Shown: positions 42,329 through 50,564 of the stretch, in pieces
Layout of the letters: every line of letters starts with the position of its first letter
Position numbering within the stretch: position 1 is the first letter of the stretch
NCBI RefSeq assembly: GCF_000718785.1
Contig: NZ_JOCA01000009.1
Coordinates: forward strand, 248,001 to 312,000
Source: Streptomyces sp. NRRL WC-3626
Lineage (GTDB): Bacteria; Actinomycetota; Actinomycetes; Streptomycetales; Streptomycetaceae
Direction of reading: 5' to 3'
DNA: 64,000 bases
Translations under genes and position numbers: made by a program
Notes under the pieces: generated by a model
Database searches by the model: none
What the model was told of the DNA's origin: nothing
The model's input: the letters and a program-made list of their open reading frames with translations, nothing else

Positions 42329-45300
42329 CTACTTGCCGTAGTACGCGTTGTAGACCGAGATCGTCGACGTGTTGCCCTTCTTGTCGGTGATCTTGGCGCG
42401 CAGGGAGACCGCCTTCCCCTTCGCGGGGTTCTTGACGGTGACCTTCCCCTTCTTCACCGTGGTCTTCTTCCAGGTCTTGCCGAGGTCGTACGACACGTAC
42501 ACCGACAGGGACTTGAGGTTCTTGCCCTTGGCGGCGCCCTCGACGGTGACCGGGAACGTGGCCTTCTGGCCGGCCTTCACCTTGCTGTCCAGCCCCGTGA
42601 CCGCCTGGAAGCGGGCCGAGGAGACGGGCAGCTGCTTCAGCTCCGCGGTCTTCTTGGAGCGGAAGGTCCAGCTCGCGTCGATCCGCGTGGAGACGGCGGC
42701 GACCTTGGCACTGCGCTTGACCGAGGTGGTCAGCTTGTACGCGGCGTCACCGGACGGGACCTTGAACTCCTTGTCACCGAGGAGCGGGTCGTCGTGCGAG
42801 CCGACCTTCTTGCCGTTGCGGTACAGGGTCGTGGTGACCGAGGAGAACACCGAGGACCCCTCGTGACCCTTGCCGTCGGCGAACAGCGGTATCAGCCCGG
42901 AGATGCTGTTGCCGTCCCGGAAGATGCCGTAGTCGGAGGTGAGGCGCGGCCCGAACACGGCCGTGTTGACGGTCTCCTGATAGGTCTTGCCGGCCTTGTA
43001 GCCCTTTCCGGTGCCGATGAGGTAGCCGGCCTCGGAGACGGGCCAGCCCTCCGCGTCGACCCCGCCCGACTGCTCGAAGTCGAGGTCCCACTTCACCCCG
43101 CCCGCGGTGGACAGGTGCAGGACGCGGGTACCGGGCAGCTTCTGCGCGCTGCCGATCGAGGCGGCGCCGCCACTGCCGGGCAGCCACCCCGCGGAGGAGA
43201 CGGTGCCCTCCTTGCCCTTGGCCGGGGCGCCCATGCCGACCTTCACCGTGGCGAGTTCGCCGGCCTTGTAGGCGCGGGTGTAACCGGTGGACAGCTTCTT
43301 GACCTTGCCGCCGGCGATGGTGCTGTACTGGTCCTTGGCGCCCTTGCTGAAGTGGGCGTCCCACTGCTGGTGCAGCGAGCCGTCGGTGATCTGCGGGCCG
43401 AGGTGGGCGGAGCGGAAGTTCTTGTACGAGTCCAGCCACCAGCCGAAGCCGAAGGAGGTTTCCTTCGTCTCGACACTGAAGTCGGCGGAGGCGAACACCG
43501 GCTTGGCCGCCTTGTCCGGCACGGTGATGTTCACCGGCTTGGCCTTACGGGCGTCCAGGGTGATCGTCGTGTTCCTGGTGACGTCCAGCTTGGGCTGGGC
43601 GATCCAGTCGGCGCCCCGGTACGTCTCCGGGTCGGTGCCGACGAGGATGCTGGTGTCGAGGACGTAACCGCCCCTGGGCGCGCGGAGGGTGACGGTGCCG
43701 TCGGCCTCGTAGGGCTGGAACCACCGCTCGGTGCCCAGACCGGAGACACCGGCGAGGCTGGCGACGTAGTTGGCGGACGGCTTGCCCGCACGGTCGAGGA
43801 ACTTCAGCGTGACGTCGTACGACTCGACCTCGCGCTCCACCGCGGCCGCCGTACGGACACTCTGCCCGCCGCCGGTCGCGACCACGTACGCCGAGTAGGC
43901 GCCGTCCACCGTGCCGCCGAGGCGGGTGTCGGCGGTGACGTCCACGGATGCCTTGCCGCCCGCGGGGACGGTGACCGTCGTGGCGCCCAGGGTGAAGAAG
44001 CCGGCCGGGGCCGCCTTGCCCTTGGGGTTCGTGGCGGTCGACGTCAGCTTCAGGGTGACGTCCTGGGTGCCGAGGTTGCGGTAGGTGAGCGCCTTGGTGA
44101 CCGGCTTGTCGTCGGTGTGCGGCCACTGCTGGACGCCGAAGCTCAGCGACACCGGCTCGGCGATCACGGTCTGCGCGATGGCCTTGTCGACCTGGACGCG
44201 GCCCGAGCCCTGCTCGAACGGCGTGTACTTCCCGCCCTTGGTGGAGCCGGTGAGCGCGCCCTTCAGCTCCGTGTAGGTCCACTCCGGGTGCTGCTGCTTG
44301 AGGATCGCCGCCGCGCCCGCGACATGCGGGGTCGCCATCGACGTACCGGAGATGGTCATGTAGCCGGCCGGGTTCTCGCCGACCTCCTCGGCGATCGCGT
44401 TGCCCTTCGCGGAGGCGGCCGTGATGTCCACGCCGGGGGCGGTGACGTCCGGCTTGACGGCGCCGTCGCCGAGGCGGGGGCCGGTGGAGGAGAAGTCGGC
44501 GAGCGCGTCCTGGTCGTCGACGGCGCCGACGGTCAGGGCGGCGTCCGCGCTGCCGGGCGAACCGATCGACTGCGGGCCCTCGTTGCCGGCCGCGATGGCG
44601 AACAGCACGCCCTTCTCGGCGGACAGCCTGTCGACCGCCGCCTCCAGCGGATCGACCTCGGCCGTGTCCATGCCGCCCAGGCTCATGTTGACGATGTCGG
44701 CGCCCTGCGCGGCCGCCCATTCCATGCCGGCGAGGATGCCGGAGTCGTCACCGAAGCCGGCGTCGTCGAGCACCTTGCCGTTGAGGATGCTGGCGCCGGG
44801 TGCGACGCCCTTGTACTTGCCCTTGGACTGGGCGCCCGTACCGGCCGCGATGGACGCGACATGGGTGCCGTGGCCGACCTTGTCACCGGCGGTCGCGGCC
44901 GAGCTGAAGTTCTTGGACGCGGTGACCTGGCCCTTGAGGTCCGGGTGGGTGCCGTCGACGCCGGTGTCCAGGACGGCGATCTTGACGCCCTTGCCGTCGT
45001 AACCCGCCGCCCACGCCTTGGGGGTGCCGATCTGTGCCACCGACGTGTCGAGGGACGCCTTGCGGACCCCGTCGAGCCAGACATGGGCGATACCGGAGGC
45101 GGTACGGTCGCCGTCGGTGACCGCTTCCCACAGCTCGGGCGTGTCCTCGTGCGGGGTCTGCACCGCGTCCGCGTTCAGGGACTTCAGTGTCCGGCGGACC
45201 GTGCCGGCGTCACGGACGTCGGCCCTGGCGGCCTGAGCGCCGCCCTTGTAGCCGACGATGACCTTCAGGCCCCGCTGCTGCGAGCCCCGGGTCGCGGCCT

Positions 45301-45649
45301 TGTTCAACTCGGTGACGTCGAACAGCCGCTGGTCCAGTTTGCCGCTCGCGATCAGCCGGGCGGCGTCGACCGGCAGCACCAGGGTGTGGCCGCCGGTACG
45401 GCGGACCTGGACGGGTATGTGCTCGCGGCCCTCGGCCCGCTCCAGGCCGACCACCCGGCCCTTGGCGTCGACGGCGACCCGGTCTCCCGTGATCAGCGTG
45501 ATCCGGTGCTTGACCGGCTTCGAGACCGGGGAAGCGGTGGTCGTACGCTCCCCGTCGGCCGACGCCGGTCCGGCCATCCCCGCCGCGAGCGCCACGGCGG
45601 TCGCCGTGGCGACCGTGGCCGCACACGCTCTCTTGACTTGTCTGCGCAA
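42329..45649 (-). CDS. Large secreted subtilisin-like (S8) protease
   Basis: About 1106 residues. The signal peptide (residues 1-32, RRQVKRACAATVATATAVAL core, ending ASA) is followed by a propeptide to about 195 with an I9-like region. The catalytic domain spans about 215-460: Asp228 in VLDTGVDGTHPDL, His260 in GHGTHVASI, Asn355 in AAGNEG and Ser437 in GTSMATPHVAG. A C-terminal region of about 600 residues has beta-rich Ig-like domains. Start TTG at 45649, with AGGGGGA upstream, fits the signal peptide; the track start at 45712 adds 21 odd residues. Confidence 0.93.
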   Translation of the reverse strand: MRRQVKRACAATVATATAVALAAGMAGPASADGERTTTASPVSKPVKHRITLITGDRVAVDAKGRVVGLERAEGREHIPVQVRRTGGHTLVLPVDAARLIASGKLDQRLFDVTELNKAATRGSQQRGLKVIVGYKGGAQAARADVRDAGTVRRTLKSLNADAVQTPHEDTPELWEAVTDGDRTASGIAHVWLDGVRKASLDTSVAQIGTPKAWAAGYDGKGVKIAVLDTGVDGTHPDLKGQVTASKNFSSAATAGDKVGHGTHVASIAAGTGAQSKGKYKGVAPGASILNGKVLDDAGFGDDSGILAGMEWAAAQGADIVNMSLGGMDTAEVDPLEAAVDRLSAEKGVLFAIAAGNEGPQSIGSPGSADAALTVGAVDDQDALADFSSTGPRLGDGAVKPDVTAPGVDITAASAKGNAIAEEVGENPAGYMTISGTSMATPHVAGAAAILKQQHPEWTYTELKGALTGSTKGGKYTPFEQGSGRVQVDKAIAQTVIAEPVSLSFGVQQWPHTDDKPVTKALTYRNLGTQDVTLKLTSTATNPKGKAAPAGFFTLGATTVTVPAGGKASVDVTADTRLGGTVDGAYSAYVVATGGGQSVRTAAAVEREVESYDVTLKFLDRAGKPSANYVASLAGVSGLGTERWFQPYEADGTVTLRAPRGGYVLDTSILVGTDPETYRGADWIAQPKLDVTRNTTITLDARKAKPVNITVPDKAAKPVFASADFSVETKETSFGFGWWLDSYKNFRSAHLGPQITDGSLHQQWDAHFSKGAKDQYSTIAGGKVKKLSTGYTRAYKAGELATVKVGMGAPAKGKEGTVSSAGWLPGSGGAASIGSAQKLPGTRVLHLSTAGGVKWDLDFEQSGGVDAEGWPVSEAGYLIGTGKGYKAGKTYQETVNTAVFGPRLTSDYGIFRDGNSISGLIPLFADGKGHEGSSVFSSVTTTLYRNGKKVGSHDDPLLGDKEFKVPSGDAAYKLTTSVKRSAKVAAVSTRIDASWTFRSKKTAELKQLPVSSARFQAVTGLDSKVKAGQKATFPVTVEGAAKGKNLKSLSVYVSYDLGKTWKKTTVKKGKVTVKNPAKGKAVSLRAKITDKKGNTSTISVYNAYYGK

Positions 45650-45857
45650 GGTTCCCCCTAGCGGTGTCCCGGGTGCACTCGTCGTCACCCGGCCGGGGGT
45701 GGTCTCGTACACATGCGCGCACCCCCCGGATCAAGGAGTATGCCGAGGGGTGATCACGCGTCTCAAGGGACTCCGGAAACGGTGCCGAAGTCGACGGGCG
45801 GCTGTAACACCACCGCCGGAACTCCGTTACACGATCGCCGGGTTGGGGATTTCGGTA

Positions 45858-46541
45858 TCAGGCGCGGGTGTTCTCCTTCACGGTGATCCGGCCCTTGCGG
45901 ATCGTCGCCACGCGCGGGGCCGCCTTCGCGATGGCCGAGTCATGGGTGACCATGACGAAGGTCAGCCCCAACTCCTGCCACATCCGGACGAGTACGTCCA
46001 TGATCTCGTCGCGCATCGACTCGTCGAGGTTTCCGGTGGGCTCGTCGGCGAGCAGCACCTTGGGCTCCTTCACCAGCGCCCGCGCGATGGCGACGCGCTG
46101 CTGCTGGCCGCCGGACATCTCGCCCGGCAGATGTGCCAGCCGCTCGCCCAGACCGACCGATGCCAGCGCCTCGGCGGCCTTCTCCCGGCGCTCCCGTGCC
46201 TTGACGCCGAGCGGGACGAGCGCGGTCTCGACGTTCTCCTGCGCGGTGAGCGTGGGGATCAGGTTGAACGACTGGAAGACGAAGCCGATGTTCTCGCTGC
46301 GGACCCGGGTGAGCCGGGCCTCGGGCAGCTTCGCGAGGTCGGTGCCGTCGAGGACGATCTCGCCGGAGCTGGGCCGGTCGAGTCCGCCGAGCATCTGCAG
46401 CAGCGTGGACTTGCCGCCGCCGGTGGGCCCCTGGATGACGAGCCGGTCGCCGTCGGGGATGGTCAGGTCGACGCCGTCCAGCGCGTGGACGGTCTCCTTG
46501 CCGCGCGTGTAGCGCCGGGTGACGCCTCTGAGTTCGTACAT
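45858..46541 (-). CDS. MacB/LolD-type ABC ATPase
   Basis: A 227-residue ATPase: Walker A IQGPTGGGKSTLL, Q-loop FVFQSFNLIPTLT, signature MSGGQQQRVAIARAL and Walker B VLLADEPTGNLD. The sequence is typical of ATPases that pair with FtsX-domain permeases in mechanotransmission-type transporters, not pumps moving substrate across the membrane. ATG at 46541. Its partner permease is 78 bp upstream. Confidence 0.93.
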   Translation of the reverse strand: MYELRGVTRRYTRGKETVHALDGVDLTIPDGDRLVIQGPTGGGKSTLLQMLGGLDRPSSGEIVLDGTDLAKLPEARLTRVRSENIGFVFQSFNLIPTLTAQENVETALVPLGVKARERREKAAEALASVGLGERLAHLPGEMSGGQQQRVAIARALVKEPKVLLADEPTGNLDESMRDEIMDVLVRMWQELGLTFVMVTHDSAIAKAAPRVATIRKGRITVKENTRA

Positions 46542-46619
46542 GGGTCTGCTCCTGGATCGCGTACGGGGGTGGGGGCCCGTCCGCCGTGGGCGGGCCCCGG
46601 TGCCGGTGCCGGGCGGGTG

Positions 46620-48089
46620 CTACTCGACGCGGCGCAGCGCGTCGGCCGGCCGCAGCCGGGAGGCGCGCCAGCCGCCGAAGGCGCCGGCGACGAGACCGCC
46701 GGCCACGGCGAGGCCGACCGCAAGGGCGACGGTGGTGAGGCTGACCGGGGCGGTGAGGGCGACCTCGAGGGTCTTGGACGCCGTCTGCCGGCCGGGGCCG
46801 CCCATGCCGCCGCCACCGCCGGGCCCGGCCACACCGCCACCACCGCCGCCGCTGCCGCCGAGCTGGGCCTGGAGGGTGGGGCTGACGGCGGTGACGGCGT
46901 AGGCGCCCGCCAGGCCGAGCGCGATACCGAGGGCGCCGCCGATCAGGCCCTGGACCATGGACTCGCCGACCACCTGCCGGGTGACCCGGCCGGACTTCCA
47001 GCCGAGCGCCTTGAGGGTGCCGAACTCGCGCACCCGGCGGGAGACGGCCGACGAGGTGAGCAGGCCGGCGACGAGGAACGCGGCCACGAGCACCACGATC
47101 GACAGCCACTTGCCGACCCCGGCGGCGAGCGAGGAGGCGGTGGACAGGGAGCCGGAGACGGTGTCCGCGAGGTCGGCGGAGGTCGTCACGGTCGTCCCGG
47201 AGATGTTCTTCTGGATACCGGACTTGACGCTGTCGATGCGCTGGGAGTCGGTCGCCTTGACATAGATCGTGGTGACCTTGTCCTTGGCGTCGGCGAGGGT
47301 CTGCGCCTGCTTCAGGGGGAGGTAGAGGTTGGCCGCCGCGTCGCCGCTGGTGGCGGTGGCGATGCCGACGACCTCGTACGTGACGCCCTTGACGGTGACG
47401 GTGTCACCGGTCGCGAGCTTCTTCTCCTTGGCGTAGGCGGAGTCGGCGACGGCCACCTTCGCGTCGGTCTCGGTCGTCCTGAAGGTGCGTCCGTCGGTGA
47501 TCTCGGAGGAGGTCAGCGGGCCGAGGGCGGGCTCGGTGACGTCGGTGCCGTAGACGGTGTAGCTGTTGACGTCGAAGTCGGCGCCGCCGCCCTGGACCCG
47601 GCCCTGCGGGGAGGACTGGCCGCCGCCGGGGCCGCCGCCCTGACCGCCCTCGCCGCCCCGGCCGTCCTGCTGGAACTGGCCGCGGGTGAACTCGCCGCTC
47701 ACCTTGAGGACTTGCAGGCTCAGTCCGCCCACCGCGTCGGCGACACCGTCCTGTTCGCCGACCTTGCCCACGGTGGAGCCCGCGAGGGTCTGGAAGCCCT
47801 GCACCATGACACGGTCGCTGCTCTGCTCCTCGCCGGAGCCGTCGTCCTGGGCGTCGAAGCGGAACCGGGGCCGTTCTCCGGTGTCCTGGGCCTCCGCGGC
47901 CTTGGTGACCGTCATGTCCGTGCCGAGCCCGTACAGGGACTGCAGGACCTTCTCCTGGGCCCTGCTCATGCCGGAGGACACGGAGTTGACCACGACGACC
48001 AGCGCGATGCCCAGGGCGAGACCGGAGGCGACGACGAGGGCCGCCTTTCTGCGGCGGCGCAACTCGCGCCTCAGGTAGGTGAAGAACAT
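46620..48089 (-). CDS. FtsX-domain ABC permease with Gly-rich inserts
   Basis: A 489-residue permease with one N-terminal membrane helix, a large extracellular domain, and three C-terminal helices with FtsX features (ALGWKSGRVTRQVVGE, PADALRRVE at the end). It has two Gly/Gln-rich low-complexity inserts: about residues 150-170, and GGSGGGGGGVAGPGGGGGMG between the second-last and last helices. These sit in the extracellular loops. ATG at 48089 fits; the longer frame to 48263 reads through the terminator of the upstream gene. Confidence 0.9.
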   Translation of the reverse strand: MFFTYLRRELRRRRKAALVVASGLALGIALVVVVNSVSSGMSRAQEKVLQSLYGLGTDMTVTKAAEAQDTGERPRFRFDAQDDGSGEEQSSDRVMVQGFQTLAGSTVGKVGEQDGVADAVGGLSLQVLKVSGEFTRGQFQQDGRGGEGGQGGGPGGGQSSPQGRVQGGGADFDVNSYTVYGTDVTEPALGPLTSSEITDGRTFRTTETDAKVAVADSAYAKEKKLATGDTVTVKGVTYEVVGIATATSGDAAANLYLPLKQAQTLADAKDKVTTIYVKATDSQRIDSVKSGIQKNISGTTVTTSADLADTVSGSLSTASSLAAGVGKWLSIVVLVAAFLVAGLLTSSAVSRRVREFGTLKALGWKSGRVTRQVVGESMVQGLIGGALGIALGLAGAYAVTAVSPTLQAQLGGSGGGGGGVAGPGGGGGMGGPGRQTASKTLEVALTAPVSLTTVALAVGLAVAGGLVAGAFGGWRASRLRPADALRRVE

Positions 48090-48155
48090 GGCCGCAAGGT
48101 AGGGACGCCGGGTGATGAAGCGATAAGCGACCGATAAGAGCCCGATGAGAAGACG

Positions 48156-48201
48156 GCCGATGCCGCCGCCCGCCCCCTGCGGGGCGGACGGCGGCATCGG
48201 C
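48156..48201 (-). terminator. Hairpin after the L,D-transpeptidase gene
   Basis: GCCGATGCCGCC (from 48156) pairs with GGCGGCATCGGC (to 48201), with inner arms CGCCCC/GGGGCG. It lies 38 bp downstream of the transpeptidase stop and upstream of the FtsX permease start, separating the two units. Confidence 0.75.
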
Positions 48202-48238
48202 GGGTGTGGTGGGGTGGGTGCCGCGTGCGCGGCCGGCG

Positions 48239-49504
48239 TCAGACCGCCGAGCCCGCCTTCCACTGCTCCCAGCTCATGTTCCAGCCGTTGAGGCCGTTGT
48301 CCGGGGCGATGGTCTTGTCTCCGGTGTTCTGGACGACGACCACGTCACCGACGATCGAGTTGTCGTAGAACCAGGCGCCCGGCGTGCTCGGGTCGTTCGC
48401 GCCCTTGGCGTCGGACATGCCCACGCAGCCGTGGCTGGTGTTGACGCTGCCGAAGATGGACTTGGCGCCCCAGTAGTTGCCGTGGATGAAGGTGCCGGAG
48501 GTGCTCAGCCGCATGGCGTGCGGCACGTCCTTGATGTCGTACTCGCCCTTGCCGTCGTCGTCGGTGAAGCCGACCGTCGCGCCGTTCATCCGGGTCTCCT
48601 TGAACTTCTCGGAGATCACCATCTGGCCCTCGTACGTCTTGTTGTCCGGCGCCCCGGCGGAGATCGGGATGCTGCGGACGGTCTTGCCGTCCTGCGTGAT
48701 CTTCATCTGCTTGGTCTTGGCGTCGACGTACGTCACCTGGTTACGGCCGATCTTGAAGGTGACCGTCTTCTGCTGGACCCCGACGACGCCGTCCGCGCCC
48801 TCGACACCGTCGAGCGCCAGCTTCAGCGTGACGGTGGAGTCCTCCTGCCAGTACTCGTCGGGCCGGCAGTCCATGCGGTTGGCGTTGAACCAGTGGCAGA
48901 CGACCTCCTGGCCGCTGCTGCTGGTGACGGTGATGCCCTTCTGCACCTCGGCCTTGTTGGTGATGGCCTTGTCGAAGTTGATCGACACGGGCATGCCGAC
49001 GCCGACGGTGGTGCCGTCGTCCGGGGTGAAGGTGCCGATGAAGCTGTTGTCGGGGGCGACCGTGGTGAACGACGCGTTCTCGTGGGCGGCGAGACCCTCG
49101 GAGTCCTCGGCGGTGGCCGACAGCTTGTAGGTGGTGGCGCGCTCCAGCTGGGCGCTGGGCTTCCAGGTCTTCTTGTCGGCGGATATCTCACCGGCGACGG
49201 CGGTGCCCTCGGCGGTGGTCATCTTCACCTCGGTGAGCGTGCCCTTGGCCACGGTCACGGCGGCGGAGTTGTTGATGGAGGCGTTGTTGGAGCCGTCCTT
49301 CGGCGTGATCTTGATCTGCGCCTGGGAGGACTTCTTCGCCGCCGCCTCGTCGACCTGTGCCTGCGAGTCGCCCTTGCCGCTGTCGGAGCCGCCGTCGTCA
49401 CCGCCGGAACACGCCGAGAGCACCAGCACTCCGCCGAGCAGAGCGGACGCGGCCGCCAGACCCCTGCGCCGCCGCTTACCGTCCGTCATCACACGCTTCT
49501 CCAT
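48239..49504 (-). CDS. L,D-transpeptidase lipoprotein (YkuD domain with Ig-like domains)
   Basis: A 421-residue exported lipoprotein, lipobox LVLSAC (Cys32). Ig-like domains at about 60-270 precede the YkuD domain (about 275-405), whose active site is the HGNYWGAKSIFGSVNTSHGC stretch with His and Cys. Such enzymes form 3-3 peptidoglycan cross-links in actinobacteria. The architecture matches the Ldt of Mycobacterium tuberculosis. ATG 49504 chosen; ATG 49489 is possible. Followed by a terminator hairpin. Confidence 0.93.
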   Translation of the reverse strand: MEKRVMTDGKRRRRGLAAASALLGGVLVLSACSGGDDGGSDSGKGDSQAQVDEAAAKKSSQAQIKITPKDGSNNASINNSAAVTVAKGTLTEVKMTTAEGTAVAGEISADKKTWKPSAQLERATTYKLSATAEDSEGLAAHENASFTTVAPDNSFIGTFTPDDGTTVGVGMPVSINFDKAITNKAEVQKGITVTSSSGQEVVCHWFNANRMDCRPDEYWQEDSTVTLKLALDGVEGADGVVGVQQKTVTFKIGRNQVTYVDAKTKQMKITQDGKTVRSIPISAGAPDNKTYEGQMVISEKFKETRMNGATVGFTDDDGKGEYDIKDVPHAMRLSTSGTFIHGNYWGAKSIFGSVNTSHGCVGMSDAKGANDPSTPGAWFYDNSIVGDVVVVQNTGDKTIAPDNGLNGWNMSWEQWKAGSAV

Positions 49505-49727
49505 CGTTGCCGAATCCCAACCCCACGAGCCCTCGTACGAAGACAGAGGGACCTCGTCCACAACCTTCAACGCTACGACCGGCTGTCGCCGTTCCCCACG
49601 GCCCGTGGATGTGGGGCTCGCCACGTCCACGGGGCGGACGGTGCGGGCGCCGCTCGTGCTCCGTCGCTTGAGACGTCGTCACCCGGGCGGCGGTTGCCGC
49701 CCGGGATCACGATTTCGCCAAGATCCC

Positions 49728-50084
49728 TCAGCCGACGCGTTCCGTGCCCTCTTCCTCGTCGTAGGGCTCGTCGTCATCGTCCTCGTCGAGGTCCCATTCC
49801 GCCGAATCGGGGTCGTAGTCGACCTCCTCACCGCTCCAGGACGCCTGCAGCAGTTCGACGCCCGGCACCTCGCCGACGAGGTCGAACGGGTCGACGAGCT
49901 GGGCGAGGGCCTCGGCCGTGTCTTCCGTCACAGCGCTCTCGGCGTGTGCCCGTTCCTCGTCCGGCATGCTCTCGTCGTCCGCGATCCGGCTCAGGGCCGC
50001 CTTGGTCACCGCGTCCTCGTCCTCGATCTCGAGGACGAGCTCCACGCGAAGCCGTACAAAACGTGATGTCTCTGGGGTGCTCAT
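49728..50084 (-). CDS. Small acidic hypothetical protein
   Basis: A 118-residue soluble protein. Residues about 1-30 are mixed (FVRLRVELVLEIEDEDAVTKAAL), and the last 30 are extremely acidic (DLDEDDDDEPYDEEEG). No motif known. ATG at 50084; the longer frame to 50282 overlaps the divergent sortase-substrate gene, so it is rejected. Function unknown. Confidence 0.7.
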   Translation of the reverse strand: MSTPETSRFVRLRVELVLEIEDEDAVTKAALSRIADDESMPDEERAHAESAVTEDTAEALAQLVDPFDLVGEVPGVELLQASWSGEEVDYDPDSAEWDLDEDDDDEPYDEEEGTERVG

Positions 50085-50193
50085 GACCGGAGCGTACGGC
50101 CCGTGGCCCCCGTGACTTTCCTGTGACCCGCACTGTTCACTAACATCGCCCCACACGGCCAATTCGCCAGTGCCACAAGGGGATCGATATTCC

Positions 50194-50514
50194 GTGTCAT
50201 CCGCGCTCCGTCCGTTGCTGACCGCCACTGCCGCGGGCACCCTGCTCTGCGCCCTGTGGTTCGTCCCGTCCGCGAACGCCACCTCGGTGTCGGACGCGAC
50301 TCAGACAGACCCGTCTCCGCAGGTCACGGAGCAGGCGAGAGTCATGTCGACCACCACGTCCGCGTCACTTCGGAGCGGCGTCGGCGATGACGTGCGCCTC
50401 GCGGACACGGGCAGCTTCGACAGCACTCCGTACATCGCCGGCGGCACGACCTGCCTCCTCCTCGGCGCCGGGTTCGTCGTCTACTCGGTACGCCGGGAAC
50501 GTCTGGAGTTCTGA
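50194..50514 (+). CDS. Small cell-wall protein with a class E sortase signal
   Basis: A 106-residue exported protein: signal peptide at about 1-30 (LRPLLTATAAGTLLCALWF..., ANA cleavage region), a Ser/Thr-rich middle, LADTG at about 71-75, then a hydrophobic helix and a basic tail (RRERLEF). LAxTG plus helix plus basic tail is the class E sortase signal used for chaplins in Streptomyces. It is therefore probably covalently wall-linked. GTG at 50194 fits the ribosome site AAGGGG; GTG at 50170 is an alternative. Followed by a hairpin at 50533-50553. Confidence 0.78.
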   Translation: MSSALRPLLTATAAGTLLCALWFVPSANATSVSDATQTDPSPQVTEQARVMSTTTSASLRSGVGDDVRLADTGSFDSTPYIAGGTTCLLLGAGFVVYSVRRERLEF

Positions 50515-50532
50515 GACAACGCGCGCGCGGGA

Positions 50533-50553
50533 CCCGGCGGAACGACCGCCGGG
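50533..50553. terminator. Hairpin between convergent genes
   Basis: CCCGGCGG (50533-50540) and CCGCCGGG (50546-50553) pair perfectly around AACGA. It is between the sortase substrate and the convergent hutH stop. Confidence 0.75.
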
Positions 50554-50564
50554 CCCCGGCCGGT

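Noticed and set aside
42119..45661. A 1180-residue open frame on the plus strand.
   Set aside because: It lies opposite the subtilisin gene, which has a signal peptide, propeptide and catalytic triad. The antisense frame is Ala/Arg/Gly-rich with no domain; long shadow frames are expected at this G+C.
45258..48137. A 959-residue open frame on the plus strand.
   Set aside because: It covers the protease start and both ABC transporter genes from the opposite side. No motif or ribosome site.
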